Position numbers and translations under genes: made by a program
Assembly: GCA_043778255.1 (NCBI GenBank)
Contig: JAYWGN010000054.1
Coordinates: 1 to 64,000 of the forward strand
Length of the DNA stretch: 64,000 nt
DNA from: JAYWGN01 sp043778255
GTDB lineage: Bacteria; Bacteroidota; Bacteroidia; Chitinophagales; Chitinophagaceae
Direction: 5' to 3'
In this document: positions 36,080 through 45,282 of the stretch, one piece after another
Layout of the letters: each line of letters begins with the position of its first letter
Numbering within the stretch: position 1 is the first letter of the stretch
Notes under the pieces: model-generated
Seen by the model: only the letters and a program-made list of their open reading frames with translations
What the model was told of the DNA's origin: nothing
Database searches by the model: none

Positions 36080-37138
36080 TTAATGGTGTGCCTCTGCATG
36101 ATGCTCCTCAGTAGCCATACCAATGTACAATGCCGTAAGCATAGTAAATATAAATGCTTGTAAAAATGCCACTAACAACTCAATACAATATATAAATGCA
36201 GCAAATGGCACAGCTACTGCTGCTGCTACAACTGCTTTAAATACAAATATTAAACAAATTAATGCTAATACCAATATATGCCCTGCTGTAATGTTGGCAA
36301 ATAACCGTATCATCAACGATATTGGTTTTATAAACACACCCATTAGTTCTATTGGTGCCAAAAACAATTTCATTGGCCATGGCACACCGGGCATCCAAAA
36401 TATGTGTTGCCAATAATTTTTATTACTACTAAAGTTAACTACCAAAAACACTATTAATGCTAACACCATAGTAAAGGCAATATTTCCACTTAGGTTAGCA
36501 CCTCCCGGAAAAAATGGAACTAAGCCGAGCATATTATTTATCCATACAAAAAAGAAAATTGATAATAAAAAAGGCATATACTTTGCATAATGTACACCAA
36601 TATTTGGCTTTGCAATATCATCACGTACAAATAGTACAAAAGGCTCTAGCAAACTTTGTATGCCTTTTGGAGCCGATGTTATACCCCGTTTTGCATATCG
36701 CTTAGCCATGGTTATAAACACTACACATATTATAAATACAGCCAATAATAAAGTGGCAACGTTCTTAGTTATAGAAAAGTCGTACAAAGTAGCTGATTCA
36801 TTAGCTGCACCATCGGTATTTACTATGTCTATTTTGCCCGACTCGTGGTTCACTTTATAGTCATTTTTGCCTTTGTAAACTATATGTTCGTGGTGTTCGT
36901 CAATTAAGTTGGCAGAGCTAAACACTTCCAAGCCTTTGTCGGTGTATAATATTACAGGCAAAGGTATAGTGGTATGCCCCCAAAGGTGCCAACCATAACT
37001 ATCCTGTACGTGTTCCATTATGGTTTCGGTTATATTAAATTCTTTTTCCACCTCATGTGCCGAGTTGCAACTAGTACTTAGCATTAAAAAAATGCCAAGA
37101 GTGCCAATGAGTAAGGATTTAAAGCGAAAATGCATCAT
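36080..37138 (-). CDS. atpB: ATP synthase F0 subunit a with lipoprotein-like extension
   Basis: 352 aa, longer than E. coli subunit a (271). The first 120 residues hold a signal/lipobox-like segment (LMLSTSC near 24) and a periplasmic region, typical of Bacteroidota AtpB. The membrane part (about 125-350) includes the conserved Arg in SLMIRLFANITAGH and the C-terminal ELLVAFLQAFIFTMLTALYIGMA. First gene of the operon. A -7 element on the minus strand lies 22 bases upstream. Confidence 0.94.
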   Translation of the reverse strand: MMHFRFKSLLIGTLGIFLMLSTSCNSAHEVEKEFNITETIMEHVQDSYGWHLWGHTTIPLPVILYTDKGLEVFSSANLIDEHHEHIVYKGKNDYKVNHESGKIDIVNTDGAANESATLYDFSITKNVATLLLAVFIICVVFITMAKRYAKRGITSAPKGIQSLLEPFVLFVRDDIAKPNIGVHYAKYMPFLLSIFFFVWINNMLGLVPFFPGGANLSGNIAFTMVLALIVFLVVNFSSNKNYWQHIFWMPGVPWPMKLFLAPIELMGVFIKPISLMIRLFANITAGHILVLALICLIFVFKAVVAAAVAVPFAAFIYCIELLVAFLQAFIFTMLTALYIGMATEEHHAEAHH

Positions 37139-37159
37139 AATTTGCCCTTAATTTGGGTG

Positions 37160-37167
37160 CAAAGGTA
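37160..37167 (-). promoter_or_regulatory. -7 promoter element of the atp operon
   Basis: On the minus strand TACCTTTG lies 21 bases before the atpB start and is followed by C, A, C, C, C. An exact TAnnTTTG match with short-leader spacing. Confidence 0.6.
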
Positions 37168-37253
37168 ATGCTTAAATTAGTAACTATGAAATAAACATAA
37201 AAAATATGGCTGCAAATTTAGTTTTGTTACTACTAATTGCATCTTCCTTTAAA

Positions 37254-37953
37254 CCAACCAATTGCAATGGCTGTTTTTCCAACCAATTGCATTGGCTTTG
37301 AGTCTAACCAATTGCATTATCTTTTAGTCCAACCAATTGCATTACCTTTTAGTCCAACCAATTGCATTGGCTGTTATTATTATTCAAGTCCTTCGGACTT
37401 TTGTACTGGCAATCATTTTACCACGTAGTGGTGGAAAATAATTGCTATGAGTGTTATTGATAGTTCCAGTTTTTTAATTCAACCCAATGCAATAGTTTTT
37501 TTTTCAACCAATTGCATTGGCTGTTATTCCAACCAATTGCATTGGCTGTTATTATTATTCAAGTCCTTGGGACTTTTGTACTGGCAACCATTTTACCACG
37601 AAGTGGTTGAAAATAATTGCTATGAATGAAATTGATAGTTCCAGTTTTTTAATTCAACCAATTGCATTGGCTGTAATTATTATTCAAGTCCTTCGGACTT
37701 TTGTACTGGCAACCATTTTACCACGAAGTGGTGGAAAATAATTGATAGGAATGAAATTGATAGTTCCAGTTTTTTAATTCAACCCAATGCAATAGTTTTT
37801 TTTTTAACCAATTGCATTGGCTGTTAGTCCAACCAATTGCATTGGCTGTAATTATTATTCAAGTCCTTCGGACTTTTGTAGTGGCAATCATATAACTACG
37901 AAGTGGTGGAAAATAATTGATAGGAATGAAATTGATATTAAATAATAGCATGG
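37254..37953. repeat. Composite non-coding repeat array on an exact 25-bp register
   Basis: The 37139-38000 spacer is filled by 28 contiguous 25-bp blocks. One block type contains CCAATTGCATTGG; its CCAATTGCA core starts at 37258, 37283, 37308, 37333, 37358, 37508, 37533, 37658, 37808 and 37833, all multiples of 25 apart. Two variants (CCCAATGCA) at 37483 and 37783 keep the phase. A 100-bp segment recurs four times (AAGTCC at 37386, 37561, 37686 and 37861; spacings 175, 125 and 175). It carries the hairpins AAGTCC-TTC-GGACTT and CCAC-GAA-GTGG. Not coding (25 is not a multiple of three) and not CRISPR (no unique spacers). Confidence 0.9.
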
Positions 37954-38000
37954 AGTTTTTTGCGGTAATACAAATCGCTGAATTTGGCTATTAACCGTGG

Positions 38001-39749
38001 CTACTTTACATACTTCCTTTTTTTAATAAAATTAAATAATGCTGCAAAGCATATAAGCAAACCCAATGGTAGTGCGGTGGTTATCAATTTCCATTTTGTG
38101 GCGTCACTTTCTTTTTTTATGGGGTCTATAAGGTTGCTGCTATAATCTTTATTTCGTGTTTGTAATACTGCAGCATTTCCCGTTAGGTAATCAATACAAT
38201 TTATAAAAAAATCTTTGTTGGCATACGTAATTCCCGTATAATTATTTTCGCCCATTTGCAATGGATTGCCCTGCTGTGTTACCATATTAGTAGCAATATC
38301 GCCATCGGCTACTATTATCATTTTGCCAGGCTGTATGGCCTTATCTACAAATGGTGTACGGTAAGCTGCTAGGCTATCTTGCAAAGTTTTGCTTATTCGG
38401 TTAGCAAAGTAGGAGGTAAAGTTACCCTCTAACAATACCGCTACGGGTACATAAGGTTTTGTAAACTTTTCTTTATCATCGGCATATTGCATAAAGCTAA
38501 AGTCAACCTTATAGGGTGTACCAATAATAGCTGCATTTGCACTACTTGTTAGCAGTATTGTTTTGGCAATATCGGCTACTTGTATAGTATCCAATGTGTT
38601 AGGAAATATACTACGAATGCCATCTAAATTTTTGCTAATTGGGTGGTTAGTACCTTGCAATATTGGCATGTACGAAAACGGTACAAGTTGTTTGCTAATA
38701 CCTACTTGGGTGTTCCCTTTTACCAACGGTATTTTATCGCTTTGCAAATCCTGTAGTAAGTTTTGGTTTATACGTACACCATATTTGTAAAGCATATCGT
38801 CCATATTTAAAGCCCTATCAAATGCTATAAACCCTTGGTTGCCGCTTTGTAGCAAACTGTCAAATTCGGCATACATATTATCCATCATCCATAGTACGTT
38901 ACCGCCATGCATTATGTATTGGTCTATTTTTAATTTATCCTTTTCGGTAAATGCTATTGTTGGTTTTGTAATAAGCAACAATTGTATTTCGGTTGGTATA
39001 GTATTTACGTCTTGTATATTAACCACACCAAATTTGTAAGCAATACTAGCTTCGCTTTTTGGCGATAATGTTGTTATAATATCGGCTACCACTGCACTGC
39101 TGTCGGTTGGTTCACCATTGCCAGTAGCATAGCCAATTGTTTTTACTGTAGCATTGGTTGCCTTAGTTATAGCATCCATAAATTTGTACTCCAATGATGT
39201 TTCAATTTTTTCAAACAAATCGGCCATGGCTAATTCGTTAGTAAAGTCCAATACTGCCCTACGTACAAAGTTTACTCCAAAGCTTTTGTTACCGCTACTT
39301 ACTACTGCACCGGGTAGTATAGCAGTTTTGGTATTGTTTTCGCTTTTGTCGGTTTGTAGGGTTTTAATGTTTTCAATACAAGGTATATCGTATAGGTATA
39401 GCATGGAGTCCTTATAGTTGGCTATTTCGGCTTCGCCCAAATTGGCAAATGGATTACTATATTGTATTTTTAATTTGCCTTTAGCATAACTATTACATGC
39501 CTCCAAAAACTCTTTGGTAGCATTTGCAAATTTTTTAAAGCTAGCTGGGTATTCACCCTCTAAAAACACTTGAATGGTTACTGGTTCTTTTAGGTTTTTT
39601 AACAGGGCTATGCTACTAGCACTTAACGAGTACCGCTTTTCTTTTGTTAGGTCTATTTTTTTGTAAAATGCATTAGCCAAGTAATTGGCTACTACTAGTA
39701 CTATTATTACTAGTAAAATGCTGTATTTGTGGTTAACTATTTTTTTCAT
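38001..39749 (-). CDS. gldG: Gliding-motility ABC transporter component GldG
   Basis: 582 aa. N-terminal membrane helix (about 9-28) followed by the conserved IDLTKEKRYSLSASSIALLKNL, a large extracytoplasmic domain of the ABC-associated GldG type (VLWMMDNMYAEFDSL, GKMIIVADGDIATN) and a C-terminal anchor (TTALPLGLLICFAALF). Works with GldF in an ABC transporter linked to gliding and T9SS function. GldF lies directly upstream, 22 bases away. The cognate ATPase (gldA) is not in the window. Confidence 0.9.
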   Translation of the reverse strand: MKKIVNHKYSILLVIIVLVVANYLANAFYKKIDLTKEKRYSLSASSIALLKNLKEPVTIQVFLEGEYPASFKKFANATKEFLEACNSYAKGKLKIQYSNPFANLGEAEIANYKDSMLYLYDIPCIENIKTLQTDKSENNTKTAILPGAVVSSGNKSFGVNFVRRAVLDFTNELAMADLFEKIETSLEYKFMDAITKATNATVKTIGYATGNGEPTDSSAVVADIITTLSPKSEASIAYKFGVVNIQDVNTIPTEIQLLLITKPTIAFTEKDKLKIDQYIMHGGNVLWMMDNMYAEFDSLLQSGNQGFIAFDRALNMDDMLYKYGVRINQNLLQDLQSDKIPLVKGNTQVGISKQLVPFSYMPILQGTNHPISKNLDGIRSIFPNTLDTIQVADIAKTILLTSSANAAIIGTPYKVDFSFMQYADDKEKFTKPYVPVAVLLEGNFTSYFANRISKTLQDSLAAYRTPFVDKAIQPGKMIIVADGDIATNMVTQQGNPLQMGENNYTGITYANKDFFINCIDYLTGNAAVLQTRNKDYSSNLIDPIKKESDATKWKLITTALPLGLLICFAALFNFIKKRKYVK

Positions 39750-39771
39750 GTAGAGTGATATAGATAGGCTA

Positions 39772-40509
39772 TTATTTAGTGGTTAAGCGCCTATGGGTAA
39801 GGTATAAAAAAAAGAAAATGAGGGTAATAAAATACAGCACATCTCTACTATCAATAACACCACGGCTTATGCTATGGTAGTGAAAATTAAGCCCCAGTGC
39901 TTCTATATAATAATCCCAACCGGATTGAAAAAAACTTATTTTGCTTACAGCTTCAAACAAATATAATAATAGCAAACAAATTATTACACTTACCAAAAAT
40001 GCAATAACAGCATTGTTAGTGTAGCTACTAGCACATAAACCTACACTTACCATTACTGCAATTAATAATACTAACCCAATGTAAGAACCTATAAGGCTAC
40101 CCACATCAACACTGTTGGATACACTTAGGTTTTTTATGGCAAATAGGTACGTAACTGTTGGCAATATAGCAATAGTTACAACAAATAAAGCAGCCCAATA
40201 TTTACCCATTATTATTTGCCAATTGGTAAGTGGTTTGGTTTTTAATATTTCGTAAGTGCCTGTTTTAAACTCGTCGCTAAATAGCCTCATAGTTAAGGCA
40301 GGTATAAGTAGCAATAATACCCATGGGGCTAATTTGAAAAAGTTGGAGAGGTTGGCATAACCGTTATCAATTATATTATAATCGAGCAGTTGGCTACTAG
40401 GTATTACAAACAAAAACAAACCACATAATAGTAAAAATATACCAATAGCAATATAGGCGGTGTAGGAGCCAAAAAATTGTTTGGTTTCTTTTTTAAGTAT
40501 AGCAAACAT
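39772..40509 (-). CDS. gldF: Gliding-motility ABC transporter permease GldF
   Basis: 245 aa with six hydrophobic segments. FAILKKETKQFFGSYTAYIAI at the start, PALTMRLFSDEFKTGTYEIL and TKPLTNWQIIMGKYWAA near residue 95 are the ABC-2-type permease hallmarks of GldF. Forms an operon with gldG and diverges from the T9SS gene at 40612. Confidence 0.88.
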   Translation of the reverse strand: MFAILKKETKQFFGSYTAYIAIGIFLLLCGLFLFVIPSSQLLDYNIIDNGYANLSNFFKLAPWVLLLLIPALTMRLFSDEFKTGTYEILKTKPLTNWQIIMGKYWAALFVVTIAILPTVTYLFAIKNLSVSNSVDVGSLIGSYIGLVLLIAVMVSVGLCASSYTNNAVIAFLVSVIICLLLLYLFEAVSKISFFQSGWDYYIEALGLNFHYHSISRGVIDSRDVLYFITLIFFFLYLTHRRLTTK

Positions 40510-40557
40510 AAGGTTGTAATAAATTATTATGCAATTTTACAATAACTAATACAAACA

Positions 40558-40590
40558 TTTGGATTTTTCAGTAATTTAATATTAACTTTA
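40558..40590 (+). promoter_or_regulatory. Promoter of the 397-aa T9SS gene
   Basis: TTTG (40558-40561) and TAACTTTA (40583-40590) are 21 bases apart, close to the -33/-7 consensus with a G-to-A change in the last base. Start codon at 40612. Confidence 0.45.
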
Positions 40591-40611
40591 CGTAACTAAA
40601 ATTTTTAAACC

Positions 40612-41805
40612 ATGAAATATTTTTACCTATTTCTCTTTACATTTCTATTAGGAAATGTATTAATTGCCCAATCAACTTATAACGGAAATGGAGCTATTGG
40701 CTTTGGCGGTGGTATTGGAGCTTCTACGTTAAGTGTAACCGACGATGGTACTACAGCAACCTTTACCCTTACAAGAGGTACTGGTAACGTTAATGATTTT
40801 TTTGTACTGTACATTGACAGTAAAGCTGGCGGATTTAACAATACAAGTACGCTAAATGACCAAAACGATGCTAACCGTAGAGCCATATCGGGTGTAGATG
40901 GTGGTAATAGATCGGTTGCAAATTTTGCCTCTGGTTTTGATGCAGATTATGCATTATCAGTAAATACTAGTTTTGGTGGCTTTTGGGAACTTGCAGCAGG
41001 TGGTAACAACAGCCTTGCATTTATAAAAAGTACTGGAGTATTTAGTTCAAATGCATTTACTACTTATACTTTTACATTAACTAAAACGGAACTTGGTATT
41101 GCAGCTATGGATCCTTTTGTTTTCAAGTTTACAGCTGGTTTAATATCAGGCACAGCATTTAGAAGCAACGAAGGTTATGGTGCTGGTTTACCTGCTACAA
41201 ACCCTGGTAATGGCCCAGTTACTTATACCTCATTTTTAGTATACCCATTAATAGTTACTCCGCTTAACCTCAATACATTTACTGGTTCGGTACGTAATGA
41301 GTCGGTTGAACTTAAATGGAGCACTTTGAGCGAAGCTAACCTTAGTAAGTTTGTATTGCTTAAAAGTACCAATGGATTAACATTTACTGAGCTTGCCGAA
41401 ATAGCTCCAAAAAATATAGCCACAGGTGCTAGCTATAGCTATATTGATAATAACCTTAACCTTGGTAATAACTATTATAGATTAGTAGCAAAAAACACTG
41501 CTGGGGCAGAAGCATTTAGCAAAATAATTAAAATTATATATGGCAAAATAGATAATACACTAACACTTTACCCTAACCCAACAAGGGAGTTTTTGAAAAT
41601 AAACTTTATGAGTGCAGTACGTGGTAGCTACAGCCTTAATATATATAATGATGCTGGGCAAGTACTTATACATCAGGATTTTGAACATAATGGAGTAGAT
41701 AGAACCATTAACCTTACCTTACCTACAAGTATGAAAAAAGGGCCATATAGGGTACACATATCTAACCAATACGAATTTTATAAAGGCACATTTATAGTAC
41801 AATAA
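40612..41805 (+). CDS. Secreted protein with T9SS type A sorting domain
   Basis: 397 aa. Signal peptide ends near IAQS (residue 20). The N-terminal beta-rich region (about 21-210), with TATFTLTRGTGNVNDFFVLYI, resembles extracellular carbohydrate-associated modules, but I do not name a family. A fibronectin-like segment (about 220-310, VELKWSTLSEANLSKFVL) leads to the T9SS sorting domain (LTLYPNPTREFLKIN to YKGTFIVQ). Single gene, followed by a strong terminator. Confidence 0.85.
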   Translation: MKYFYLFLFTFLLGNVLIAQSTYNGNGAIGFGGGIGASTLSVTDDGTTATFTLTRGTGNVNDFFVLYIDSKAGGFNNTSTLNDQNDANRRAISGVDGGNRSVANFASGFDADYALSVNTSFGGFWELAAGGNNSLAFIKSTGVFSSNAFTTYTFTLTKTELGIAAMDPFVFKFTAGLISGTAFRSNEGYGAGLPATNPGNGPVTYTSFLVYPLIVTPLNLNTFTGSVRNESVELKWSTLSEANLSKFVLLKSTNGLTFTELAEIAPKNIATGASYSYIDNNLNLGNNYYRLVAKNTAGAEAFSKIIKIIYGKIDNTLTLYPNPTREFLKINFMSAVRGSYSLNIYNDAGQVLIHQDFEHNGVDRTINLTLPTSMKKGPYRVHISNQYEFYKGTFIVQ

Positions 41806-41833
41806 CTACCCCAAAAGGGTGATAAATAAATTG

Positions 41834-41865
41834 AACCGTTTGCATTAATTTGCAAACGGTTTTTA
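41834..41865 (+). terminator. Rho-independent terminator after the 397-aa T9SS gene
   Basis: AACCGTTTGCA and TGCAAACGGTT form a perfect 11-bp stem with a six-base loop (41834-41861), followed by TTTT. Confidence 0.85.
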
Positions 41866-41929
41866 TTTGTAAGGTTGTTTGCATTTTGTTTTTTATATTT
41901 ATACCAAAAAAATTAAAAAAGCAATTTGT

Positions 41930-42568
41930 ATGACAAAAAAAGAGCGATACAGTTATTTGATAAGTTACTTTGAAGCCAATGCACCTAATGCCGAAACGGA
42001 ATTGCTGTACGACAATCCATTTCAGCTATTGGTAGCAGTAATATTGAGTGCACAGTGTACTGATAAAAGGGTAAATATGACCACCCCTCATATATTTGAA
42101 AAGTACCCAACTGCTGCTGCAATGAGTAGGGCAACTTTTGATGATTTGTTTGCTATAATTAAGAGTATAAGCTACCCTAATAATAAAGCAAAACACTTAA
42201 TAGCAATGGCTCAAAAGTTGGTAATGGAGTATAACGAAATAGTACCAATGCAGGTAGATGAGTTAGTAAAGCTACAAGGCGTAGGGCGTAAAACGGCAAA
42301 TGTAATAACCTCAGTGTTGGACAACCAACCCAATATGGCGGTTGATACACATGTGTATAGGGTGAGTGCAAGGCTAGGGCTTACTACCAATGCAAAAACT
42401 CCATTGGCAACTGAAAAGCAACTCATTAAGCATTTGCCAAAGGCGGTAGTATACAAAGCACACCATTGGTTAATACTGCATGGGCGTTATGTATGTGTGG
42501 CACGTAGCCCTAAGTGTACAGCATGTGGATTATTAACAATTTGTAAATTTTACAATAAAAAGAGATAG
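41930..42568 (+). CDS. nth: Endonuclease III
   Basis: 212 aa from ATG 41930, giving MTKKERYSYL as in the family; the upstream in-frame ATG (41879) adds a non-conserved tail. DNA N-glycosylase/AP lyase for oxidised pyrimidines. Motifs: ILSAQCTDKRVN near 41, helix-hairpin-helix LQGVGRKTANVI with the catalytic Lys near 120, catalytic Asp in AVDTHVYRV near 138 and a C-terminal 4Fe-4S ligand set C-x6-C-x2-C-x5-C (CVARSPKCTACGLLTIC). Confidence 0.95.
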   Translation: MTKKERYSYLISYFEANAPNAETELLYDNPFQLLVAVILSAQCTDKRVNMTTPHIFEKYPTAAAMSRATFDDLFAIIKSISYPNNKAKHLIAMAQKLVMEYNEIVPMQVDELVKLQGVGRKTANVITSVLDNQPNMAVDTHVYRVSARLGLTTNAKTPLATEKQLIKHLPKAVVYKAHHWLILHGRYVCVARSPKCTACGLLTICKFYNKKR

Positions 42569-42681
42569 TTTATAGGAAAAATACGTAATTTGTAAGCGTA
42601 AACAACTATTTGAAACGACTCTTTACTGTAAAGTTTATTGAAAGCAATAAATAAACAATAGTAATAAAAAATGGAATTTTT

Positions 42682-43611
42682 ATGAGCATATTTACAAAAC
42701 TTACCCTTTGTATTGCAATTTTATTGTGTATAAACGCAACTGGAACTGCACAATTTTATTTTTATAATGATAAATATTATGAAGATGATGTAACCTTTGA
42801 AATTGGTGGTTCGGCAGGTATAATGAACTGCCTTACCGATATTGGTGGCAAAAAAGGAATAGGTAAAGGATTTATAAAGGACTTGAATGGTAAGAATACT
42901 CAAATGGCTTATGGTGGCTACATGGAGGCTCTTTATAAACACACAATTGGCTTACGCTTAGAGGGTACATTTGGCAAATTAAAAGCTTATGATAGTATAT
43001 TAAGTGGCGATAATTCGGATGCTAAAAATAGGTATTACAGAAACCTAAACTTTAAGACAAACATTAGTGAATTTTCGGCAATGTTAGAATTGCACCCCTT
43101 ATTTTTAAAAACATTTGATATTACGGATGATGTTGTACCTCGTTTTTCACCCTATTTATTGGCAGGTATTGGCTTTTTTAGGTATAAGCCACAAGGCTAC
43201 CTTAATGGAGCTTGGATAGACCTACAGCCCTTACGTACCGAAGGGCAAGGCTTTACAGAGTACCCCGACAAAAAACAATATTCTCTTTCGCAAATGAATG
43301 TACCTTTAGGTATTGGCTTAAAGTATGAACTTGGCTCATTACTTAGTGCAAGGTTTGAAATACTACACCGTGTATTATTTACCGATTACTTGGACGATGT
43401 AAGTGGCAAATACATAGACCCTACTACCTATAATAATAACCTTACACCTGCTAATGCAACCAAAGCAATGGCTTGGTACAACCAAACAATTGGTCCCACA
43501 CCTGCTAACTATACTGCTGATAATATAAGAGGTAATACCAAACGTAATGATAGCTACTTTACTGTAAACTTAAAGCTTGGTATAGTATTAAACAGAACTA
43601 GAATTAGATAG
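42682..43611 (+). CDS. Outer-membrane beta-barrel-like protein
   Basis: 309 aa. Signal peptide ends near GTAQ (about residue 24). Alternating strands such as VTFEIGGSAGIMN, YGGYMEALYKHTIGLRLEGTFG, FSPYLLAGIGFFRY and YFTVNLKLGIVLN suggest an outer-membrane barrel of the DUF6089-like type, common in Bacteroidota. No enzyme motif. Convergent with the gene at 43615, three bases apart. Confidence 0.7.
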   Translation: MSIFTKLTLCIAILLCINATGTAQFYFYNDKYYEDDVTFEIGGSAGIMNCLTDIGGKKGIGKGFIKDLNGKNTQMAYGGYMEALYKHTIGLRLEGTFGKLKAYDSILSGDNSDAKNRYYRNLNFKTNISEFSAMLELHPLFLKTFDITDDVVPRFSPYLLAGIGFFRYKPQGYLNGAWIDLQPLRTEGQGFTEYPDKKQYSLSQMNVPLGIGLKYELGSLLSARFEILHRVLFTDYLDDVSGKYIDPTTYNNNLTPANATKAMAWYNQTIGPTPANYTADNIRGNTKRNDSYFTVNLKLGIVLNRTRIR

Positions 43612-43614
43612 TTT

Positions 43615-44448
43615 TCAAGTTTTATTTTCAACAACACCCATACTAAATAAAGCAAAATCGTACTTTGTTGGGTCGGCTTTGCAATACATACTTAGCTTAG
43701 CCGTAAGTGCTACAGCTGCTTGCCAGTCATTGTTTGGCGAAGTAAGTAAGCCTACTTGCCTTGCTATGTTGCCCACATGCACATCTAACGGGCATACAAG
43801 TTGGTGTGGCTTTAGGGTGTGCCATATACCAAAGTCCACCCTACTATCATCCTTACGAACCATCCAACGGAGGTACATACATAACCGCTTACAAGCACTG
43901 TTTTTGGTGGGTGTTGCTATATGTTTTTTACAATGAGTTTCCAATATTGCATCTTCACTAAACCCAAATACGTAATTATGAAAGTTGGTTAAGCATTGTG
44001 TAATATCCAACTTTTTTTGTGATAATAGTTGGGGATTATTGTAATTGTAATTATATTTTTTTGTAAATGCAGTTTCCAAACTTTGTTCGCCTATTGTATA
44101 ATAATGAAAATGTAAAAAAAGTAGTAGGTGTTGCAAATCCCATTTATTAAATGTACGGTGTACAAAATTAGATTGGGTGAGCATAACCTCTAGTTGCTTA
44201 GTAAAGTTAGGCTGCATTATAAAGCTATAAGGGTTATTGCCTAGTAGCAGCATTACCTCTTTTGCTTTGTTAATAATGGTGGTACGTTGCCCCCAGGCAA
44301 ATATTGCGGCAAAGAAACCTGCTATTTCAATATCTTGTTTTATTGTATATTGGTGGGGTACACTTATAGGGTCGTTTGTAATAAATGTAGGTTGGTTGTA
44401 GTATTTGGCTTTTTTATTAAGTAATATTTCTAGTTCCGACTGGGGCAT
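43615..44448 (-). CDS. TIGR02757-family protein
   Basis: 277 aa. Contains KKAKYYNQPTFITNDPISVPH, FFAAIFAWGQRTTIINK, CKRLCMYLRWMVRKDDS-x-VDFGIW and CPLDVHVGNIARQVGLL, the conserved blocks of this Bacteroidota-wide family, which shares a distant helix-hairpin-helix glycosylase-like layout. Its biochemical role is not established. Monocistronic. Confidence 0.85.
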   Translation of the reverse strand: MPQSELEILLNKKAKYYNQPTFITNDPISVPHQYTIKQDIEIAGFFAAIFAWGQRTTIINKAKEVMLLLGNNPYSFIMQPNFTKQLEVMLTQSNFVHRTFNKWDLQHLLLFLHFHYYTIGEQSLETAFTKKYNYNYNNPQLLSQKKLDITQCLTNFHNYVFGFSEDAILETHCKKHIATPTKNSACKRLCMYLRWMVRKDDSRVDFGIWHTLKPHQLVCPLDVHVGNIARQVGLLTSPNNDWQAAVALTAKLSMYCKADPTKYDFALFSMGVVENKT

Positions 44449-44572
44449 TAAGTATTAATTTGAGTATAAATATTTTTGTATAGCTTATTAGCTATTGCAC
44501 AAAAGTAGAATGGTAGTTTAGATTATCTAAGAATCGCTACTCGAAGTTTTATAAAAAGCTAATTACAAATTT

Positions 44573-44958
44573 TTAGTACTCCTTTAATCCGTTAACAACT
44601 CTAGTGATTCCATCTTTTAATAGCGGCACTTTAAAATTTATTAAAAGACCTAACTGATAGTTTCCTAACTTGAGATAGGTTAAAGTTTGAGCTTTGTGTA
44701 CATCAATTATAAAGTCAACTGATTATATTTCAATTACAACTTTACTTTCAACTAATAAATCCAATCTATAACCATATTCTAGTTTAATTTGTTTGTATAT
44801 AAGAGGCATTGGCTTTTCTTTTTCTACATATAACCCCTCGTTAATTAACTCATACAATAAACATTCTTTATATGCACTCTCTAATAGCCCAACACCAAGG
44901 GATTTATGAACTTCAATTGCTTTGCCAATTATTATTTTTACAGTTCGTTTTCATGCAT
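44573..44958 (-). pseudogene. Decayed GxxExxY-family gene
   Basis: Translating the minus strand ending at TAA 44573-44575 gives a near-complete GxxExxY protein: IIIGKAIEVHKSLGVGLLES, ECLLYELINEGLYVEKEKPM, LEYGYRLDLLVESKVVIEI, then an in-frame TAA at 44723-44725, then VHKAQTLTYLKLGNYQLGLL to VVNGLKEY. The likely start, ATG 44958 (MHENEL), is out of frame with the rest by one base. So the gene has one frameshift near the N-terminus and one internal stop. Sequencing error could explain one defect, hardly both. Confidence 0.8.
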
Positions 44959-45008
44959 AGGAGTTGAGTATTTATTTTTTTGAGTAATTTGAAGGTCTTT
45001 GGGAGGTT

Positions 45009-45112
45009 TCGCAAAGTTCCGCAAAGTTTTTCGCATACCGTAGTAACGGCACTAGAAGTATTGCTGAGGGTTTCTTAAAATTTGGCACATTGGCTATTAA
45101 TGCTACATTTCT
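45009..45112. repeat. 104-bp direct repeat, copy 1
   Basis: Starts TCGCAAAGTTCCGCAAAG and ends GCTACATTTCT. Nearly identical to 45127-45230, 118 bases downstream. The family of CGCAAAGTTCCGCAAAGTTT sequences is frequent between Bacteroidota genes. Short reading frames here are fortuitous. Confidence 0.85.
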
Positions 45113-45126
45113 TTTTTGTTCCTTTA

Positions 45127-45230
45127 TCGCAAAGTTCCGCAAAGTTTTTCGCATACCGTAGTAACGGCACTAGAAGTATCGCTGAGGGTTTCTTAAAGTT
45201 TGACACATTAGCTATTAATGCTACATTTCT
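45127..45230. repeat. 104-bp direct repeat, copy 2
   Basis: Second copy of 45009-45112 with a few substitutions, followed by another CGCAAAG-like inverted stretch (TTTGCGAAACTCTGCG). Lies just downstream of the cystathionine gamma-synthase stop. Confidence 0.85.
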
Positions 45231-45282
45231 TTGCGAAACTCTGCGTTGACTTTGCTGCTCTTTGCGATACAATACTCAAATA

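Noticed and set aside
37237..37741. Short reading frames across the 25-bp-register array
   Set aside because: The repeat period is not a multiple of three, so the frames merely read repeats in shifting phase; no start context or conserved product.
37254..37953. CRISPR-like array
   Set aside because: The intervals between CCAATTGCA cores are themselves repeats, not unique spacers, and no cas genes are nearby.
44972..45272. Minus-strand frames giving Arg/Lys-rich peptides in the 104-bp repeats
   Set aside because: They arise from the CGCAAAGTTCCGCAAAG repeat, appear in both copies and resemble commonly mis-annotated Bacteroidota repeat peptides.
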